From Selaginella moellendorffii (lineage: Eukaryota > Streptophyta > Lycopodiopsida > Selaginellales > Selaginellaceae), in the NCBI RefSeq assembly GCF_000143415.4, contig NW_003314264.1, positions 1,380,733 through 1,444,732 on the forward strand: a DNA stretch of 64,000 nt, given 5' to 3'. This document shows, one piece after another, positions 12,193-24,534 of the stretch (positions are counted from its first letter, which is position 1; every line of letters starts with the position of its first letter). The notes under the pieces were generated by a model. That model ran no database searches and had not been told where the DNA came from. It saw only the letters and a list, made by a program, of their open reading frames with translations. Both the position numbers and the translations under genes were made by a program.

Positions 12193-13436
12193 TCACGGTG
12201 ACATGGATAAAACGCTCGTCAGGGACTTCAAGGCTGCGAGGTAGTTCTCGTCGATAGTATCGTGATCGTATGTAACGTGGGCGAAGTCTACAAGCTTGAC
12301 ACTGACTTTCGATGCTGCTCCATGGTCCTCGTAGATTATCAGCACGGAGCTCGAAAAGAAGTGATAGAACGTCTGCTTCTCAAACCTGTGATGATTCTCA
12401 GCTTCTGAGAGACGTAAAGAAAAAAAGAGATTTTTACCAGCTTGTGAGCTTCTCGAGCTCCATCTTGGCGGCTTCATAAACTTTGGAAGCCAAGAGTGCG
12501 TTTGGATTCTCGTCATCGAATGGATTTGTCGAAACAAAGCGACGGATGGCGTACTCTACGCCGTGGTTGTCGAGCTTCCGGCACCAGTTACGATCGGCCT
12601 TCCATTTAAAGCGAGTTGATGGATCATAGACCTGGCAAAAATGGAGAAATAAAAAGAGAAAAAGGAAGCTTCAACAAAGAAACGTTTGAAAACCTGCATC
12701 CCACTGACGCGAATTCCCAAAGTTCCTGTTGTGGACTCGCGGTCTTTTATCCTGCGCACGAATGCTTCCAGCCATCAAAATCGAAATTTTCAGAGAAGTC
12801 GAAGCTCCAGTCCTAAAACTCACTCGCATTTCTTTCTATAGGCTTCACCAGCCTCCGGGTACCACGTCTGGAATCCCATCTACAATCACAAATCCAAAGT
12901 CTATCACCAAAAAACTAAAAAGGAAGAAAAACACGCACCTTGATATCGATAATGCAAGGCTGGTCGAAGCTCTTGGTCACGTCCTCTAACACGGCATACC
13001 GTACAAGCCAGGTCAAGGAGAAAGAAAGAAAGAAAAGCTACAAAACTAGCAAAGGATATTTGTTGGCGTGGGCGAGTTTGCAGTGTCAACGAGGACGGAG
13101 CCCCGGAACTTTGGGAAGAACTCCTTGATCTCGTCTGGAACTCGCTCGTCCGACCAAAACTGTTGGTAGAACTCAATCTCGCGCTCCCCTCTGGCACCGT
13201 CTTGCAGCGGCTTGTAGAACCAGCCCGAATCATCGACGAGCGAGCCGACATGCCCCTCTGCGAAAGCAAACCAAAATCAGCAAAGCCACAAACAAGGGAT
13301 CTCAAGAAAAAACCTTCAAAAGAATGGCCAGCAACTTGGTTGCTCGAAGGCTTCAATCCCTGTTGCACAAGAGGGCGATCACTTCAATCGCATTGCACTA
13401 CCGAGAGCTTACCGATGCGATCAATCCAGCAGCCAT
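12193..13436 (-). CDS. IPK2: Inositol polyphosphate multikinase (IPK2 type)
   Basis: Phosphorylates inositol phosphates (IP3 to IP4/IP5) toward phytate and inositol signalling, in cytosol and nucleus. Resolved exons: 13436-13413, 13359-13314, 13257 to about 13080, last part of the next exon ending 12939, 12879-12824, 12751-12694, 12631-12438 and 12385-12193. Diagnostic motifs: SNQVAGH at the N-terminus, DDSGWFYKPLQ, the catalytic PxxxDxKxG box as PCIIDIKMG followed by WYPEAGEAYRKKC, TTGTLGIRVSGMQ, and a C-terminal VKLVDFAHV with IDENYLAALKSL. The junction between 13080 and 13015 is unclear: I find no clean GT donor in frame, so either a non-canonical splice or an indel. Elsewhere introns are GT-AG and phases agree. 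The first intron splits the code after only eight codons. Confidence 0.85.
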
Positions 13437-13859
13437 GGTCGCGAAGAAACCTAGTGAAGCAAAGTCAACGAAAAGGGTTTAAAGACAAATGTCAACTATA
13501 GTCAATCAACTCCATACATTAATGCCGACCAGAGTACACGATGTCGAGGCCGAGAGGTGAGAGATACTGGATGGGACTTAATCCCGGCGGCGCTGGCCAA
13601 GAGCGGATTGTGGTGCCTGATCGATGTTACCATGGTCCATCTTGGTGGAAGTTTCCAGTGGAAGAGGATCTTCCTCCCGTGCCTCGTTTTCCCGGTTGCA
13701 AAGAGCCTGGAAGTCTTTGGAGCTCGGGTATCTGACTGGTAACGCAGTGATACCACCACCTCTTCCTGGGAGTAGCCAACGACGAAAAGATCCGGAAGCT
13801 GGTTTCGCGCGCTTGGCGCGTGCGAAGGAGGATGTTGTGATGACGGATCAAACTCCATT
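13437..13859. other. Intergenic between inositol kinase and FPP genes
   Basis: Contains the promoter side of the inositol kinase and the 3' flank of the filament-like protein gene. Open frames exist on both strands but neither resembles a known family. Three GTCAA (TTGAC) motifs lie at 13464, 13491 and 13501. Confidence 0.35.
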
Positions 13860-16800
13860 TCATGGATGATGGTGGCTGCTGCTGCTGCTTCCTTTCCCCC
13901 GGAAGAACCGGCTGAATGCCGACGAGGGGGGCTTCTCCGAGGGCGATCCCATGTCCAAAGACTTGGTGAGATCCAGCTCTTTGCTTGCCGACGCCGCTGC
14001 CGCTGCTGCTTTCAGTATCTTGGACTTGGCCGGGGACGTCGACTTGGAGCGTGGTCTTCCTTCCAGGGGGATGCTAGGCACGAACACCTTGCTTTCACCG
14101 TTTTGTTCGCTACCTTCGGTTGCGAGCTCTGGAGTCGGTTCCGCCGGTTTGGCAGCCAAAGTTTCCGCTTCGTCTGGTTTGAGTTTGGTGTTGTTGGTGC
14201 TTTCTTCCGATGTTGAAGGTTCTTCTGCTGCTGCTGCTGGAGATTGAGAGCTCCTCGACATGCTGAGAGACTGTAGTTGCTCCCCGAGGTTGAGGATAGC
14301 ACGGTGGCACTCGTCCAGTTTCGCCGCGAAATCCACACTCTGCAAAAAGATCGTAATAAGATTTAAAGAGGGAGGGATCACAGTTTTACCTTTTCGGTGC
14401 TCGAGTCTGGAGTAGGCACGACAGGGCTCGAGTTCTTCGTCCTGGAAGAGAAGATTGCGCGTCAGAAAAACAAGGTTTTAATCTGATTTTCTTACCGGGA
14501 GAGTTGCTGCTGAAGAAGATCATCAAGTTCGGCAGCAGCGGCTCGGCTCTTCGACCGTTCCTTCCCAAGCTCCTCCTCTAAAGCTTTTGATCTCTCCTCG
14601 AGTTGACTTGCTGCATGCAATGCTGCTTTCACTTCGTACTGAAGCTCCGCTTTTGCTGAAAAGCTTTCGGCAAGCTGGTCTTCTGCGAGCTGCCTCGATT
14701 TTGCTGACAGAGCTAGCTCCGCCCTGAGCGATGCCACCAATTCTTCAGCTTCAAACACCTGACTCTTCCACGTTACTTGCGACAATGCCAAGTCGTGTTC
14801 CAGTTCCGCCTTGTCAGCCTCCAGAGTCTGGAAGTCCTGAGTGACCTGCTTCAAGCTTTCATTAGCACGTCGCTGGATTTCTTCTTTCTCTGCTTTCAGT
14901 TCTTTCAGTTCTTGCTCCGCTATGGAAAGTCTGCTGCATTCTTCCTTGACACCCTGAACGATCTCGTTTGTTGCGGCCAGAACGTGTTCAAGGTCCATTT
15001 TCTCGTTTTCCAGTCTGCTACATTCTGCTTCCAAACGTTTGAGGTTGTCGGTGGCGGTTTGCAGTTTCTGCTCAACATCCTCGTTTGATCTTTGCAACGC
15101 AAGCACTTCCGTTTCCAGCTTCGAGCAGCTCTCCTTGAACTCCTCTACAATCCTTGTCAAGCCTTCCACCTCAACGCAAAGTCGTTCTTTCTCGGTACTG
15201 ACTTCTCTAAGCTCCTTGTCAGACCGATTGAAGTCACCTTTAACACGCTCAACGTCGTGCATAAAACCATCTTGAATATCTGCGTGCTCGGCTTTCAATC
15301 TCTTGCCCTCCTCCTCTAACGTAGCTATCCTCGTTCTCAGTTGCTGTACGTTCTGTGAAAAGCTCTGCTCCATTTCTTCTTTCTCGATCTTCAGCTGGTA
15401 AAACTCGCTCTGTAAGCTGATAAAACTCGCTTCCTGTGCCTTGAGCTCCTCGTTACTTTGGCAGAGCCTACCTTCCAGCCTAACATTCTGAAGCTCTAAT
15501 CGACCAATATCTTCCTGTAATGTACTCACTCGGCCCCGCTCCATCTTAAGCTGCTCACTGGCCTTCTGCTCCAATAAAGTCCTCTCATCCTTGTGCTTCT
15601 CGAGGCAAAGGTCCATTTCGATACACCGTGCTTCCTTCTCACTGAGAGACCTGTGAAGAGCTTCCTCCCGTAAAAGATACTTGTTGAGAGCTAGCTTGGT
15701 CTCCTCGAGCGACTTTCTACTTTCTTGTTCTTGCTCCATCAAGCGCCTGAGATCTTCCTCCAGTCCGTCAATGGTCTGAAGATGGACGTTCGTTTTGTTT
15801 GAATCCTCATGCCTCTGCTGTGAAGCCTCAGCCAAAGCTTCCTCTAGGTCCTGTTTCTCGTGTTGAAGCTGAACGAAGTCCGCCATCAACTTCTGGATAT
15901 CCTGGTTCACTGCGTCGATGTCTTTTTGAGTTGCTAGCTTGTCCTGTCTGCCGCGTTTCAAATCAGTCTCCAACACTTCAATTCTCATAAGCTGAGACTT
16001 CGCCTGCTCGTCGAGCTTTTCCCTCTGAGCTTCCAGTTCTGCCATGACCCCGTTCATCGTCTGGAGGCTCCTCTCAGCTGTCTCCTTTGCACAAATCTCT
16101 CTGCCAAGGCTCTCTTCGAACTTCTTGCTTAGTTCTTGTACCTGATCACGAGCTTTCACGTCTGCAGCCTTCAGATCATTTTCCAGAACAGATATCCTCG
16201 ACTTAAGCTGTTCGACCAAGACCGTTGATGCCGCCAGCTTTTCTTCCATCTCGCGATTTTGCAAGGTAAGATCGTCCAAAACACTAGCATTCTTGCCAGC
16301 ACTGTCGTGTAGCGAATCCATTAGCACCACCTTCTCAATTTTCAGGGCAGCAAGGTTCTCTTGATGACGAGCCAATTCCTCTCGCAGCAATACTATCTGG
16401 CTGTTTGCCGCTGCTAACGCAGCCTCCATATGCAATTCCGGGCTTCGGTCCCGTTCCAGGCCAGCGAGTACGTCCAAAGTGTTGCAAACTTCGGCGATGA
16501 AACTGAAGAAGTCGGCATTTCCTTGCAATAGAGCGTTGCCAGAAGCAGCCAGCCTTTCAAAACTACCATCGACGTCGGCATTTGTCCATTGCACCTCGAG
16601 AGTTATCTCATCTGTTTTGATCTCGGAGTCAGAAGGTGGCTTCTGCCCGTGCTCAAGCCCACCATCCTGTCCTAAACGCTCTAAACTCCGGAAAATCTTC
16701 CGAGCTAATGGAACCAGTTCCTTCTTTTGCTCGTTTGCTAGCTGATCAACATCTCCATACCTGGATGGTACCCCATCCACCTGTCCCTGTGCATGGCCAT

Positions 16801-18365
16801 TTGCTGCGGTGTTGTTGTGAACCTGACTTTCCAGAGCGGACACTTTCTTTCTTAAAGCGATAATAACTTCGTTGGCGGCATCAAGGTCCTTTTGACTCGG
16901 GCTCCCGCTTTCCTTCCTCTCCAGTGCCTGACCATTTTCGTGTGGCACATTTGACGTGAGCTTCTCCATCTCCAGAAAGTCATCCATGAGTTCGAAGCTT
17001 GTGGTGTCGAGCAGCTTGTCAGGTTTCTTATCTTCTTTCTTAAACTGCGCCAGCTCGGTGATCAGTGCTGAGGCCCAGGCGTCCGCTTCGTCTCCATTGC
17101 AACTTCCATGGGATGCCTGCTGGTTGTCTCCAAAACTTCTCAAAGCCTCTATGTGCCCGTTCAGACCCATCTTGGAGACGTCTTGTTCCCCATAGATACT
17201 TGCGAGTTGCTCTTCCACGTTGAGCAGCTTGCCTGCAGTCCGCGCACACATTATTCTTGCCGCCTGGAGCTCTTTGTTCCGCTTGGCAAGTTCATCCTTC
17301 AGTGATTTGGTTTCTTCTTCCAACGCAAACCTGTCGTCCATATCCTTGTTGCTCATTTCAGAGCAGTCGTCCACCGTTTCAGAGAAAGCTCGTGGTGAGC
17401 TCACCAGCCTTCCAAGTGACTTTCTCCGATCCAGCACGTCCACCTCACGTAGGTGCGGGGACGAACCAGCAGTCTTCTTGCGCAGCTGAATCTTTAGTCT
17501 CTGGCAGTCAGCTTCAAGCTTTGAAACCTTTCGCGACGAATCCAAGAGTTGCTGTTTCGCCGCCTCAGACGCCTTCTTGGATTCATTGTTGAGGCCAACG
17601 AGGTCCTTCTTCAGCGCACGTACGTCATGTTTGAGCGCGGCATTTTCCTTCTCGAGACTCTCCACCTTAGTTGACACCTTCTTCACGTCCAAATCCGCCT
17701 GAACCTTCGCATCGGCTAGACGCTGCTCCAGGGATGCATTCTCGGCTGTTGCTTGGAGCACCTGCTCTTCCGCTTCCGTCAGCCTCGCGTCAAGATCCGT
17801 GCGAACCCGATCCCACTCTTTAGTCTTCTCCTCCAACTCTTCTTGCTTCTGCTCCTGCTCTTCTCGTCCAGTCCGCAGCTGCTTTACACACTCCTTGAGA
17901 GCACCATCCAAGTGAGCAACGCGCTCATCTAGAGCTAGCCTTTGTTGCTGTGCGTTTTCTAGCTGCTGCTTCAACATGGCGGCCTCGGCTTCTGCCTTCT
18001 CCCATCCTGAAGAACAAAAGAGTATCGCAAACTTTCATATCAGCTTCAATGAAGGATTGGAGCATACCTGATATCGCATCCTCGGCAACTTTGGCATGCT
18101 GCTTCACTAAGTTGTCCTTGTTTATAATCTCTTTGAGCGCAACTGTGAGCTTGCTGGTTAGGAGCTGGACGCTTTCATCGCCTTGGTCCTTCTCCATAGC
18201 CGGTGTGTTCTTTCCTAGATCTCCAGTAGCATCACCATTTGGCTCTTTGGCAATGTGGTCGCCATTTTGCGACATGATCAGCTCCTAGAGGAGAAGATCG
18301 CTCAGCCTGTGACAAAGACCAAATAACCCGGAACTACTTACTGGGATATCTACTGCCTCGCTCAT
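13860..18365 (-). CDS. FPP: Filament-like plant protein (FPP), long coiled coil
   Basis: Plant-specific coiled-coil protein; family members are reported at the nuclear envelope, microtubules or trafficking sites, so the exact role is uncertain. Five exons (18365-18342, 18284-18068, 18006-14496, 14441-14390, 14339-13860) give exactly 1,427 aa. The FPP hallmarks are the N-terminal GWEKAEAEAAMLKQQLE block and the C-terminal AAKLDECHRAILNLGEQLQSL block. Between them lie over 1,000 residues of heptad coiled coil rich in Glu, Lys, Leu and Gln. The tail after the conserved block is Ser/Pro/Ala-rich and low complexity with a basic FSRFFRGKG end. The start MSEAVDIPEL is in a 24-nt first exon; a second ATG (MSQNGD) 11 codons on is an alternative. 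The length is in the upper range for the family. Confidence 0.9.
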
Positions 18366-19098
18366 GGTGTGATCCAGACCTAGCTCTCGATCTGCAAGGA
18401 AAAGTGCGTGATCAGGTGATAGAAAACGGAATCCTCGCAGCTCTCAAGAAATTCTTGGCAGGCGCTTTCGCATGGAACGAGCATTAAACCCGCATTGCCA
18501 GGCTACGCACATTGTCCTCTTGCGATGAGGAACAAGGGAAAGGAGAAGAAATCCAGCATTTACCTTTCCTCGCTTCTGCCTTACTGCGTCGAGCCGCCGC
18601 CCTGGGCCGCCACAGACTCCTCCCAGCAGCACAAATCTTCGCTAGGCATCAGAAATTCGCTGAAAGCTTCGGCGCACGCTCGGACATCGACCGATCCGGC
18701 CGCGGCGGCGCATTGATCCGCGCTGGAGACCAGTGACGCCGCGCTAGGAAGGGATGCGAGAAACCCTGATTCTTTCCTCCCTTTCGCACAGAAAGCCAAG
18801 AGCACAGGAGAAATGATGAACGAAATACTTAGAGAGTGGGAAAGGTAGAAAATCTCCCACTTTCACCTTAATTCCCCCCCATTTTTTCACTCGCTTTTAC
18901 TTTCGGCGCCCATGCGAATCGAACTTTCATGCGCTCTGCCAGTCCGCTGGATCGCGACACGTGGTGGATCGTAGCGCCGGCATCTATCAACGTGGAGGTC
19001 GTTCTCACGCTGTCAAAGGTAGGTCAAAATGGTATAAAATAATTTATCTTGCCTAGTGATCCTTTTCAGGAGGCTATAGAATTAATTAGTCGAGACCG
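18366..19098. other. Upstream region of the FPP gene, no other gene seen
   Basis: GC-moderate sequence that probably holds the 5' UTR (perhaps with an intron, donor-like sites near 18395) and promoter of the filament-like protein gene. Small overlapping ORFs on both strands have no recognisable content. Confidence 0.35.
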
Positions 19099-19441
19099 CT
19101 AATTAATTTGCATAGCCAGTGGAATATGAACATCGTTGCTTTTCATGTTTGTTCCAACATCAAAATCACATCGCAAATTTTTTTCGCAGCGTTGCTTTCT
19201 CAACAACTGGCACCTAAATCGCAAAGAGAGAGCGAGAAAAATAAAATAAAATTCATGAGACAATCATAATGTATAAAAACTTGAGAGAGACAACTTACTT
19301 GTCCATCGTACCGTGAATCCGTTGTTGTGTAAGAGCTAAGGAAAAACCATTGAAAACTTCGCGCTCTGTGGATGAAATCAATAGAGTAGCAGCACTTTCT
19401 TGCTGGCAATCAATTGCCGCTGCCTTCCAAGCTAAGAATCC
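19099..19441 (-). CDS. 3' exons of an unrecognised minus-strand gene
   Basis: Two exons with good borders: 19441-19299 (acceptor GATGCAG, donor GTAAGT) and 19213-19099 (acceptor GATTTAG), reading from GFLAWKAAAIDCQQESAAT through TEREVFNGFSLALTQQR to a stop at 19099. An upstream exon near 19620-19570 with a frame ending GRGWLAS before a GTGCATC donor joins in phase. Farther upstream, 19863-19681 is open and hydrophobic but unproven. I do not recognise the product. It lies downstream of RAD51D on the same strand, so it could also be a read-through or alternative 3' end of that gene. Confidence 0.33.
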
Positions 19442-20020
19442 CTGCATCCCAAAAATCATTTGAAAGCAGCAAACGGGAAGCCACTTAACTTCGATGGGAA
19501 TGGAAAGGTCTCCTAGATTCCGGCATTTCTCGCAAAGCCATTATCTATCCCCCTGTTCTTGCGATGCACGGAAGCCAGCCAGCCTCTTCCCTGGGGCCTG
19601 AGGATGGTGCTCACTGCCAAGCCCCTGCAAAAAAGGAAAAAGAGGAAGCTGTCCTGTGAGAAAGAGTTTGGTGGTACTGTCTATGAAAAATGCAAAAAAG
19701 AAATATGTACTAGTGCTCCTACCCACAATGCAAGTGGCAAGGAACCAGAAAAGAGAGGAGGATGAATAAACATAATCCTTGGACTGAGTTTTACGACTGT
19801 CATCAATGTGGGAGCCAACAAACTCATGCACATGGCAATATGGCTAACGTTTGATGATTCCATTCCACTCTCAGTGAATGCAAGCCCAGCAGCAGCGACT
19901 CACATGCACTAGCTAGACGAAAAGAGAAAGAAAAACAGAAAAGAAAACGAGAAAAAGCGCGGAAAGAGATTTTCTTACCTGAAAAATCACTGGGACGAAC
20001 GGAAGATCCATGACCAGTTG

Positions 20021-21647
20021 TTACTTGAAAACAGGAAGGCAAACGGATGCGTGCAAAACAAAAAAGAAAGAAAACATACACACACAAGGATCATTTTCAA
20101 CTTTGCAGAGTGGCATACCTTCTTTTCCAATTCTTCTTCTCCTTCGTCACATGTAGGTGGCCGGCTAATGTCTGCTTTTAGCCTCTGTCAAAGCAGAAGG
20201 TTACCTCCGCATCGCAAGCCTGACAGTGACGCCAAATGTTTAGATGAGTGCGGTGCAGCACTAAAGGTTGGAGTCATACCAGTGACGTGTGCTTTAGAAG
20301 TGTAACAGTGCAGGAATTGTTGTCGTGATCCTTGGCGAGCATCAGACGTACGTGAGGGACCGACTTCCAGCTCTCGCCGAGCGCTGGCTTCAGCTCCTCG
20401 TCCTCCGCGGCAACAGTGTTGTTTGTGATCTTGCAATAAAAAAGCACGTAAGAGATAGAGTCGACTTGGGAGCAAAGCTGCTCACCAGGACACAGATGTT
20501 GCGGTTGATTGCAATGGTTTTCAGGATCTGACCAACGGACATCATTAAAGTGTGTCCTGCATTGCAACAGAAGAAAATAAAAGGAAAGATAAGATTTTGT
20601 TTCGCATCGTCAAGCTTAAAGCAGTTGTTCACGCCTTGAGCGTTGTTGCCACCAAGAATTGGAGAAAGAACAGATGCCAGACAGTCAACAATAACTAGCC
20701 GTAAATGCACCGGACCCGGGAATGAACTGTAAAATGATATGCAATCGGAGAACGCAAATGAGAAACATAGGCACAAACCTTGCGGGATCGTATAGACTAT
20801 GAAGCACTTCCAATAGACCGTGGACATCGTAAACTTTAAAGCAGAAGATCCTTCGCATCGCCTCTTTCACATCGTCCTGCAAAAAATCGCTGACATGAAT
20901 AACTATGTTCGGACCTTACCTCGATAGCTATCGAGCTACATCTTCTGCCACACATCATTTGCAAAACACGCTCGGCTGAGAAAGAACTCGAGGCATCGAC
21001 ATACGCCACAGAAAACTTGTGGTGGTAAGCCACGCATGCGGCAGAGCGCATACACAGCTGAGAACAAAGAAGTGAAACACTCGGTTAGATCAAAGCTAGT
21101 AGAAGACTCTTCGTTACTTGAGTTTTTCCGGAAGAGGAAGGCCCCACAAGTTCCGTGATTGTTCCATCCTTCAAACCTCCTTTCAGCAGAGAATCCAAGC
21201 TACACAGCAACAAGTGAATTGTCAGAAACCACACCCTGGACTTCGAGAGCTTTGAGAGACAAACCTTTCAAACCCTGTAGAAAGGGAGCCGGCTTGCAGA
21301 TTTTTCTGGAGCATTTCATCTCCATTTTCCCATTTTCCATGACATTCTTCCAGAAACGTGGCCAATTCGGACTTAAACTGCTGACATAAACAGCACATCT
21401 TAGCCAAAATCAGGCAAATCAACAAACAAAAACCTTCTGAATTTCTGGATCTTCCACGCCAGAATCTAGTTCCTGTGAAACAAAATCCTCCACTACGAGA
21501 AAGAAAACTTCACAAATTCACGACGGAAAAGAGAGGAAAAAATGTACCCAGCGCTAAGATCATACCTGTGACGATCTTGTTGCGCTCCAGAAACTCCAAA
21601 ACACGAGGCGTGAGAGACGCAAAGCCGAGCGTCCGCAACGGCGCCAT
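20021..21647 (-). CDS. RAD51D: RAD51 paralog D (homologous recombination)
   Basis: RecA-fold ATPase of the BCDX2 complex, which helps RAD51 load on DNA at breaks and stalled forks; nuclear. Exons 21647-21566, 21492-21434, 21380-21265, 21199-21118, 21057-20920, 20876-20779, 20726-20635, 20556-20486, 20429-20280, 20184-20119 plus a terminal exon that opens directly with TAA at 20023-20021 give about 318 aa, close to the plant RAD51D length. Walker A is GPSSSGKTQ preceded by DGTITELV; Walker B is [11 protein letters not shown]; then [16 protein letters not shown] and [14 protein letters not shown] follow, all typical of RAD51D. To keep the conserved Q-G-H the seventh intron needs a GC donor (AAG|GCGTGA); with a GT donor two bases later the frame would break. 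The 3' end is the least certain part. Confidence 0.85.
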
Positions 21648-21652
21648 AGCTT

Positions 21653-21680
21653 AAACCCTAGCTCCCCGAACAAACCCTAA
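21653..21680. promoter_or_regulatory. Two telo-box motifs in the RAD51D/NDC1 divergent promoter
   Basis: AAACCCTAG at 21653-21661 and AAACCCTAA at 21672-21680 lie in the 151-bp gap between the divergent start codons of RAD51D and NDC1. Telo-boxes are known plant promoter elements linked to growth and cell-cycle genes. Their placement just 5' of RAD51D suggests a shared or adjoining promoter. Confidence 0.5.
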
Positions 21681-21798
21681 AAACAAAAATTCGCATTTCC
21701 CGCTCGGATCCAACGGTCACTTTTTGCACGAAATCAGACGCTTATCTCCGCGCCACGTGTTACTAACCCTGGGTTTTGAGAAGGTCGGTGTTTTCTCG

Positions 21799-23618
21799 AT
21801 GACGACCATGGATTCATCGTCTCTCACCTGGGAGCTCACAGGGAAGCGATGGATGCGTGTAGGGTTCTTCACGGCGGCTGTCACATTTGCGGTGTGGATT
21901 CTCTGGGAGATCGCTCTGCCGCAAGCGTCCTGGGGTTCCTTGATCGCCGCCGCCTTCAGGTTCTTGCTCTTTCAGCTAGCGCAGCTCGTCTTCTTGCTAG
22001 GGCAGCGATTGGTAGTCCAGCCGGAGGACCCTAACTCGTCCTCCATCGCCGACACGCTGCTGGGAATGGTATTGCTGGGCAAGGCGGTATTGGGCTGGCC
22101 GCTAGACCCAGATTACACGTATCTCGTCGTCCAGAGGATCCGGGTTTTGAGAAACAGTTTTGTTCTCGCTATCGCAACCATGGTCTCTGGATTCCTGTCG
22201 CTATGCGCACTCACGCTCTCAGTGAAATCGAAGAGCTCGTTCTTCATCGACATGGGTGTTCGTGGTGCCGCGCTGGGGCTGTGCTACATTTGTCTCTACA
22301 CTTGGGGGAAGGGCCATTTGCTCAAGTTTCCGATCATCCAGGTACGAGGGAAAAACACTTGTTTTTGATACTTCTTTCGCTCACAAACTCTTTTTCGTGT
22401 TGTTTTTGTGTTCTCAGAGACAAGTTTACTTCAGTATGAAACTGGGGATGACTTTGGCATTGCGCTCGGCACTTAGAATGGCAGTGCTCTCCATCCCAGT
22501 CGCGGAGGTCCTCGTAAGATCCTTGCACCGATGTCTTGCTGGTAACTGGGGGCCCTTCTCTTTGTGGCACCAAGTCATCTATGTTGTCGGAGCGTTCTTT
22601 GTCGCTCTGATCTGGAACTTGTGCTGCCACTTTATCCAGGTATGCATGACGCGAGTCTTTTTGTGATCCGTTTTGTTGATATGTGTGTTTGTGATTCTTC
22701 AGGTGATTCACACGAGACGGTTCGTGTTTGCGCCACCCCCGGGATCAGCTGCAGCCGAGACTAATCCGACAGAGCCGCTTCTTTCGGTTTTGGAAGACGA
22801 CGAGGACTTGATCAGGCAGTACCTTGGATTCCTGGACCTGTTCATCCTATCAGGAGTCTCCGAGATAAATGTTGAGGCCTGGCGGCGAGCGGCATTCTTC
22901 GAAGAAAGCGGTGAAGCTTACAAGAAGGTCATCACGCTCTGTCTGCGACCACTTGACAGGCTTACAGTGAGGCTCCTGAAGGGTCTGGAAAGTGCGCAAG
23001 TAGGTGGTACCAAAGATCACATACCGGGAGCTGAACAAGGTGTGCATGCCAAGGAAAACTTTCAAGAATTGCAAGTAAGTAGCATGTTTTTTCAGACTGA
23101 ATAGTACTCATCAGCTCCATGCTTGGCAGCTTTGCTCGTGGTGTGCGGGCATTGTGTCTTCGCTGACGGCATTCTCACGCACCGAAGACCGATATGGCGT
23201 TGCGCAGCTTACTGGCTCCAATGCGGCGGTACTGGCATCGCTCATATCCTGTCTGCTTATCCTGGACGTCTACCTGGGACGTCGTAGTGGTTTTGGAGCT
23301 TTGAGCCTCGTCAGCCCGAACGGGATCCGGTGGGCCGTGCCGTTCCGAGGAGCTCTGCTGGACGCGGATAGGAAGCAAAGCGCTCTTTTCAAGAAGAAGT
23401 CTCTCCAGCACAGGAAAGCACACGTAATGGCGGATGTTCTTCGGACAGCAATCTACAGGATCGTGGCAGTTTTCAGGGACGAGATGGTAGTGACTGGCTC
23501 TGGCTCCGTCTCGTATGCTCTCGCGGAACGAGACTGGCTGAGTAGGAACAAGCCTCTCTTTGGGACACCCGAGATGCACCTCCAGAAGCTGGGACAGTTT
23601 ATAGAGTTCCAGGAGTAG
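21799..23618 (+). CDS. NDC1: Nucleoporin NDC1
   Basis: Transmembrane nucleoporin that anchors the nuclear pore ring in the nuclear envelope. Exons 21799-22341, 22418-22639, 22703-23074 and 23130-23618 give 541 aa with all GT-AG introns. The N-terminal half has about six hydrophobic segments (for example [18 protein letters not shown] and [12 protein letters not shown]). The C-terminal half carries the conserved Ndc1-Nup region: [16 protein letters not shown], then a stretch with [17 protein letters not shown] and CLRPLD, then a C-terminal [15 protein letters not shown] 21799 was preferred to an in-frame one at 21724 because it leaves room for the divergent promoter; 21808 is another option. 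Confidence 0.85.
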
Positions 23619-23747
23619 GATGGAAGAAGACACAGTTTTGACGGGATTTAGTAATGGTGCGGTTTAGATGTATCAACAGGGTTGTGAGGAGAGCTTCCTC
23701 GACTTGTTAGAAGGTTTGTCTTTCTTATTTCTTTCTACACTTGTGTT

Positions 23748-24478
23748 TTATGCGCTGATCGGAGCTCTTGGTGGTGCAGCTGAGTCGGGATCACTCGTTT
23801 GATAGCTATAAGGTGGCGCTTCGCTTTGGAGCTGCATCACCGACGTCATGACTTGCGCGAGCTCCGCCTGCGTGTGGTTGAGCTCCAGCATATGGGACAG
23901 GACAGAGTTGAAGGACTGGAGCGTCTCCTGGACGCTCTGGAGCGTGCTGAGGTTGTCCTTGCTGCCGGACTGGGACTGGATCGCCTCGAGACCCTCCACC
24001 AGGGACAGTGCCTCGATCACTTGGAGCTGAGTCTGATTGAGATCGGGGAAGGACAGGGATTCTCGGATGCTCTGGAGCTGCTGCTGGGTCTCCTGGATGG
24101 CTTCACGCAGGTCAATGAGCATATCTCTAGTGAGGACGCCAGTGTTGTCACCACTCCCCGAAGGTTGATCACCACTGCTGCCACTTCCGCCGCCGCCGTT
24201 GTCACCACCACCACCACTACCGCCACCTCCTCCACCTCCTCCTCCGCCAGGTCCGCCACCAGCGCCAGGACCATTTGGACCTCTCGGGTCCGTCACATTG
24301 GAAGAAGAAGATCCACGAGAGCCACCTGGAAACAAAAGCAAGCACCAGATCGAGTTGGAAAGGTAAAGATCGAGCTCTCACTTTCGGTGGTATTTTCGCC
24401 AAGACAACTTCTCCAGTGGATGGAATGGAGCAGCAGTAACACCAGCAGCAGTAGCTGGAAATTCGAAGCCGGGATCAT
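23748..24478 (-). CDS. Secreted Gly/Pro-rich helical protein, paralog A
   Basis: Unrecognised family. Two exons (24478-24382, 24325-23748; intron 56 bp, phase 1) give 224 aa. Residues 1-27 are a clear signal peptide (LLLLVLLLLHS core), so the protein should enter the secretory pathway. After an NVTDPRGPNGPG segment comes a Gly-dominated tract of about 45 residues, then SGDNTG and a predicted long amphipathic helical region beginning MLIDLREAIQETQQQLQSI and containing ALSLVEGLEAI, followed by a second helix around LSHMLELNHTQAELAQVM. N-glycosylation sequons NVT and NQT are present. The gene is 79 percent-like in layout to paralog B 230 bp upstream. Cell-wall or matrix role is only an inference. 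Confidence 0.72.
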
Positions 24479-24534
24479 CCTGGGAAATTGGCAGTAGCAG
24501 GCATGAGACTAGAAGTGGGCGAAAGTTTCATCCA

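Noticed and set aside
13502-13869. Open frames of 64-118 codons on both strands between IPK2 and FPP
   Set aside because: No recognisable domain, overlapping on both strands, and located in the flanks of two genes; kept as intergenic.
14777-17592. Several plus-strand open frames inside the FPP gene
   Set aside because: Shadows of the coiled-coil reading frame on the opposite strand.
23799-24497. 232-codon plus-strand open frame across paralog A
   Set aside because: His/Arg/Thr-rich translation of the complement of a Gly-rich tract; the minus strand has signal peptide, intron and family support.
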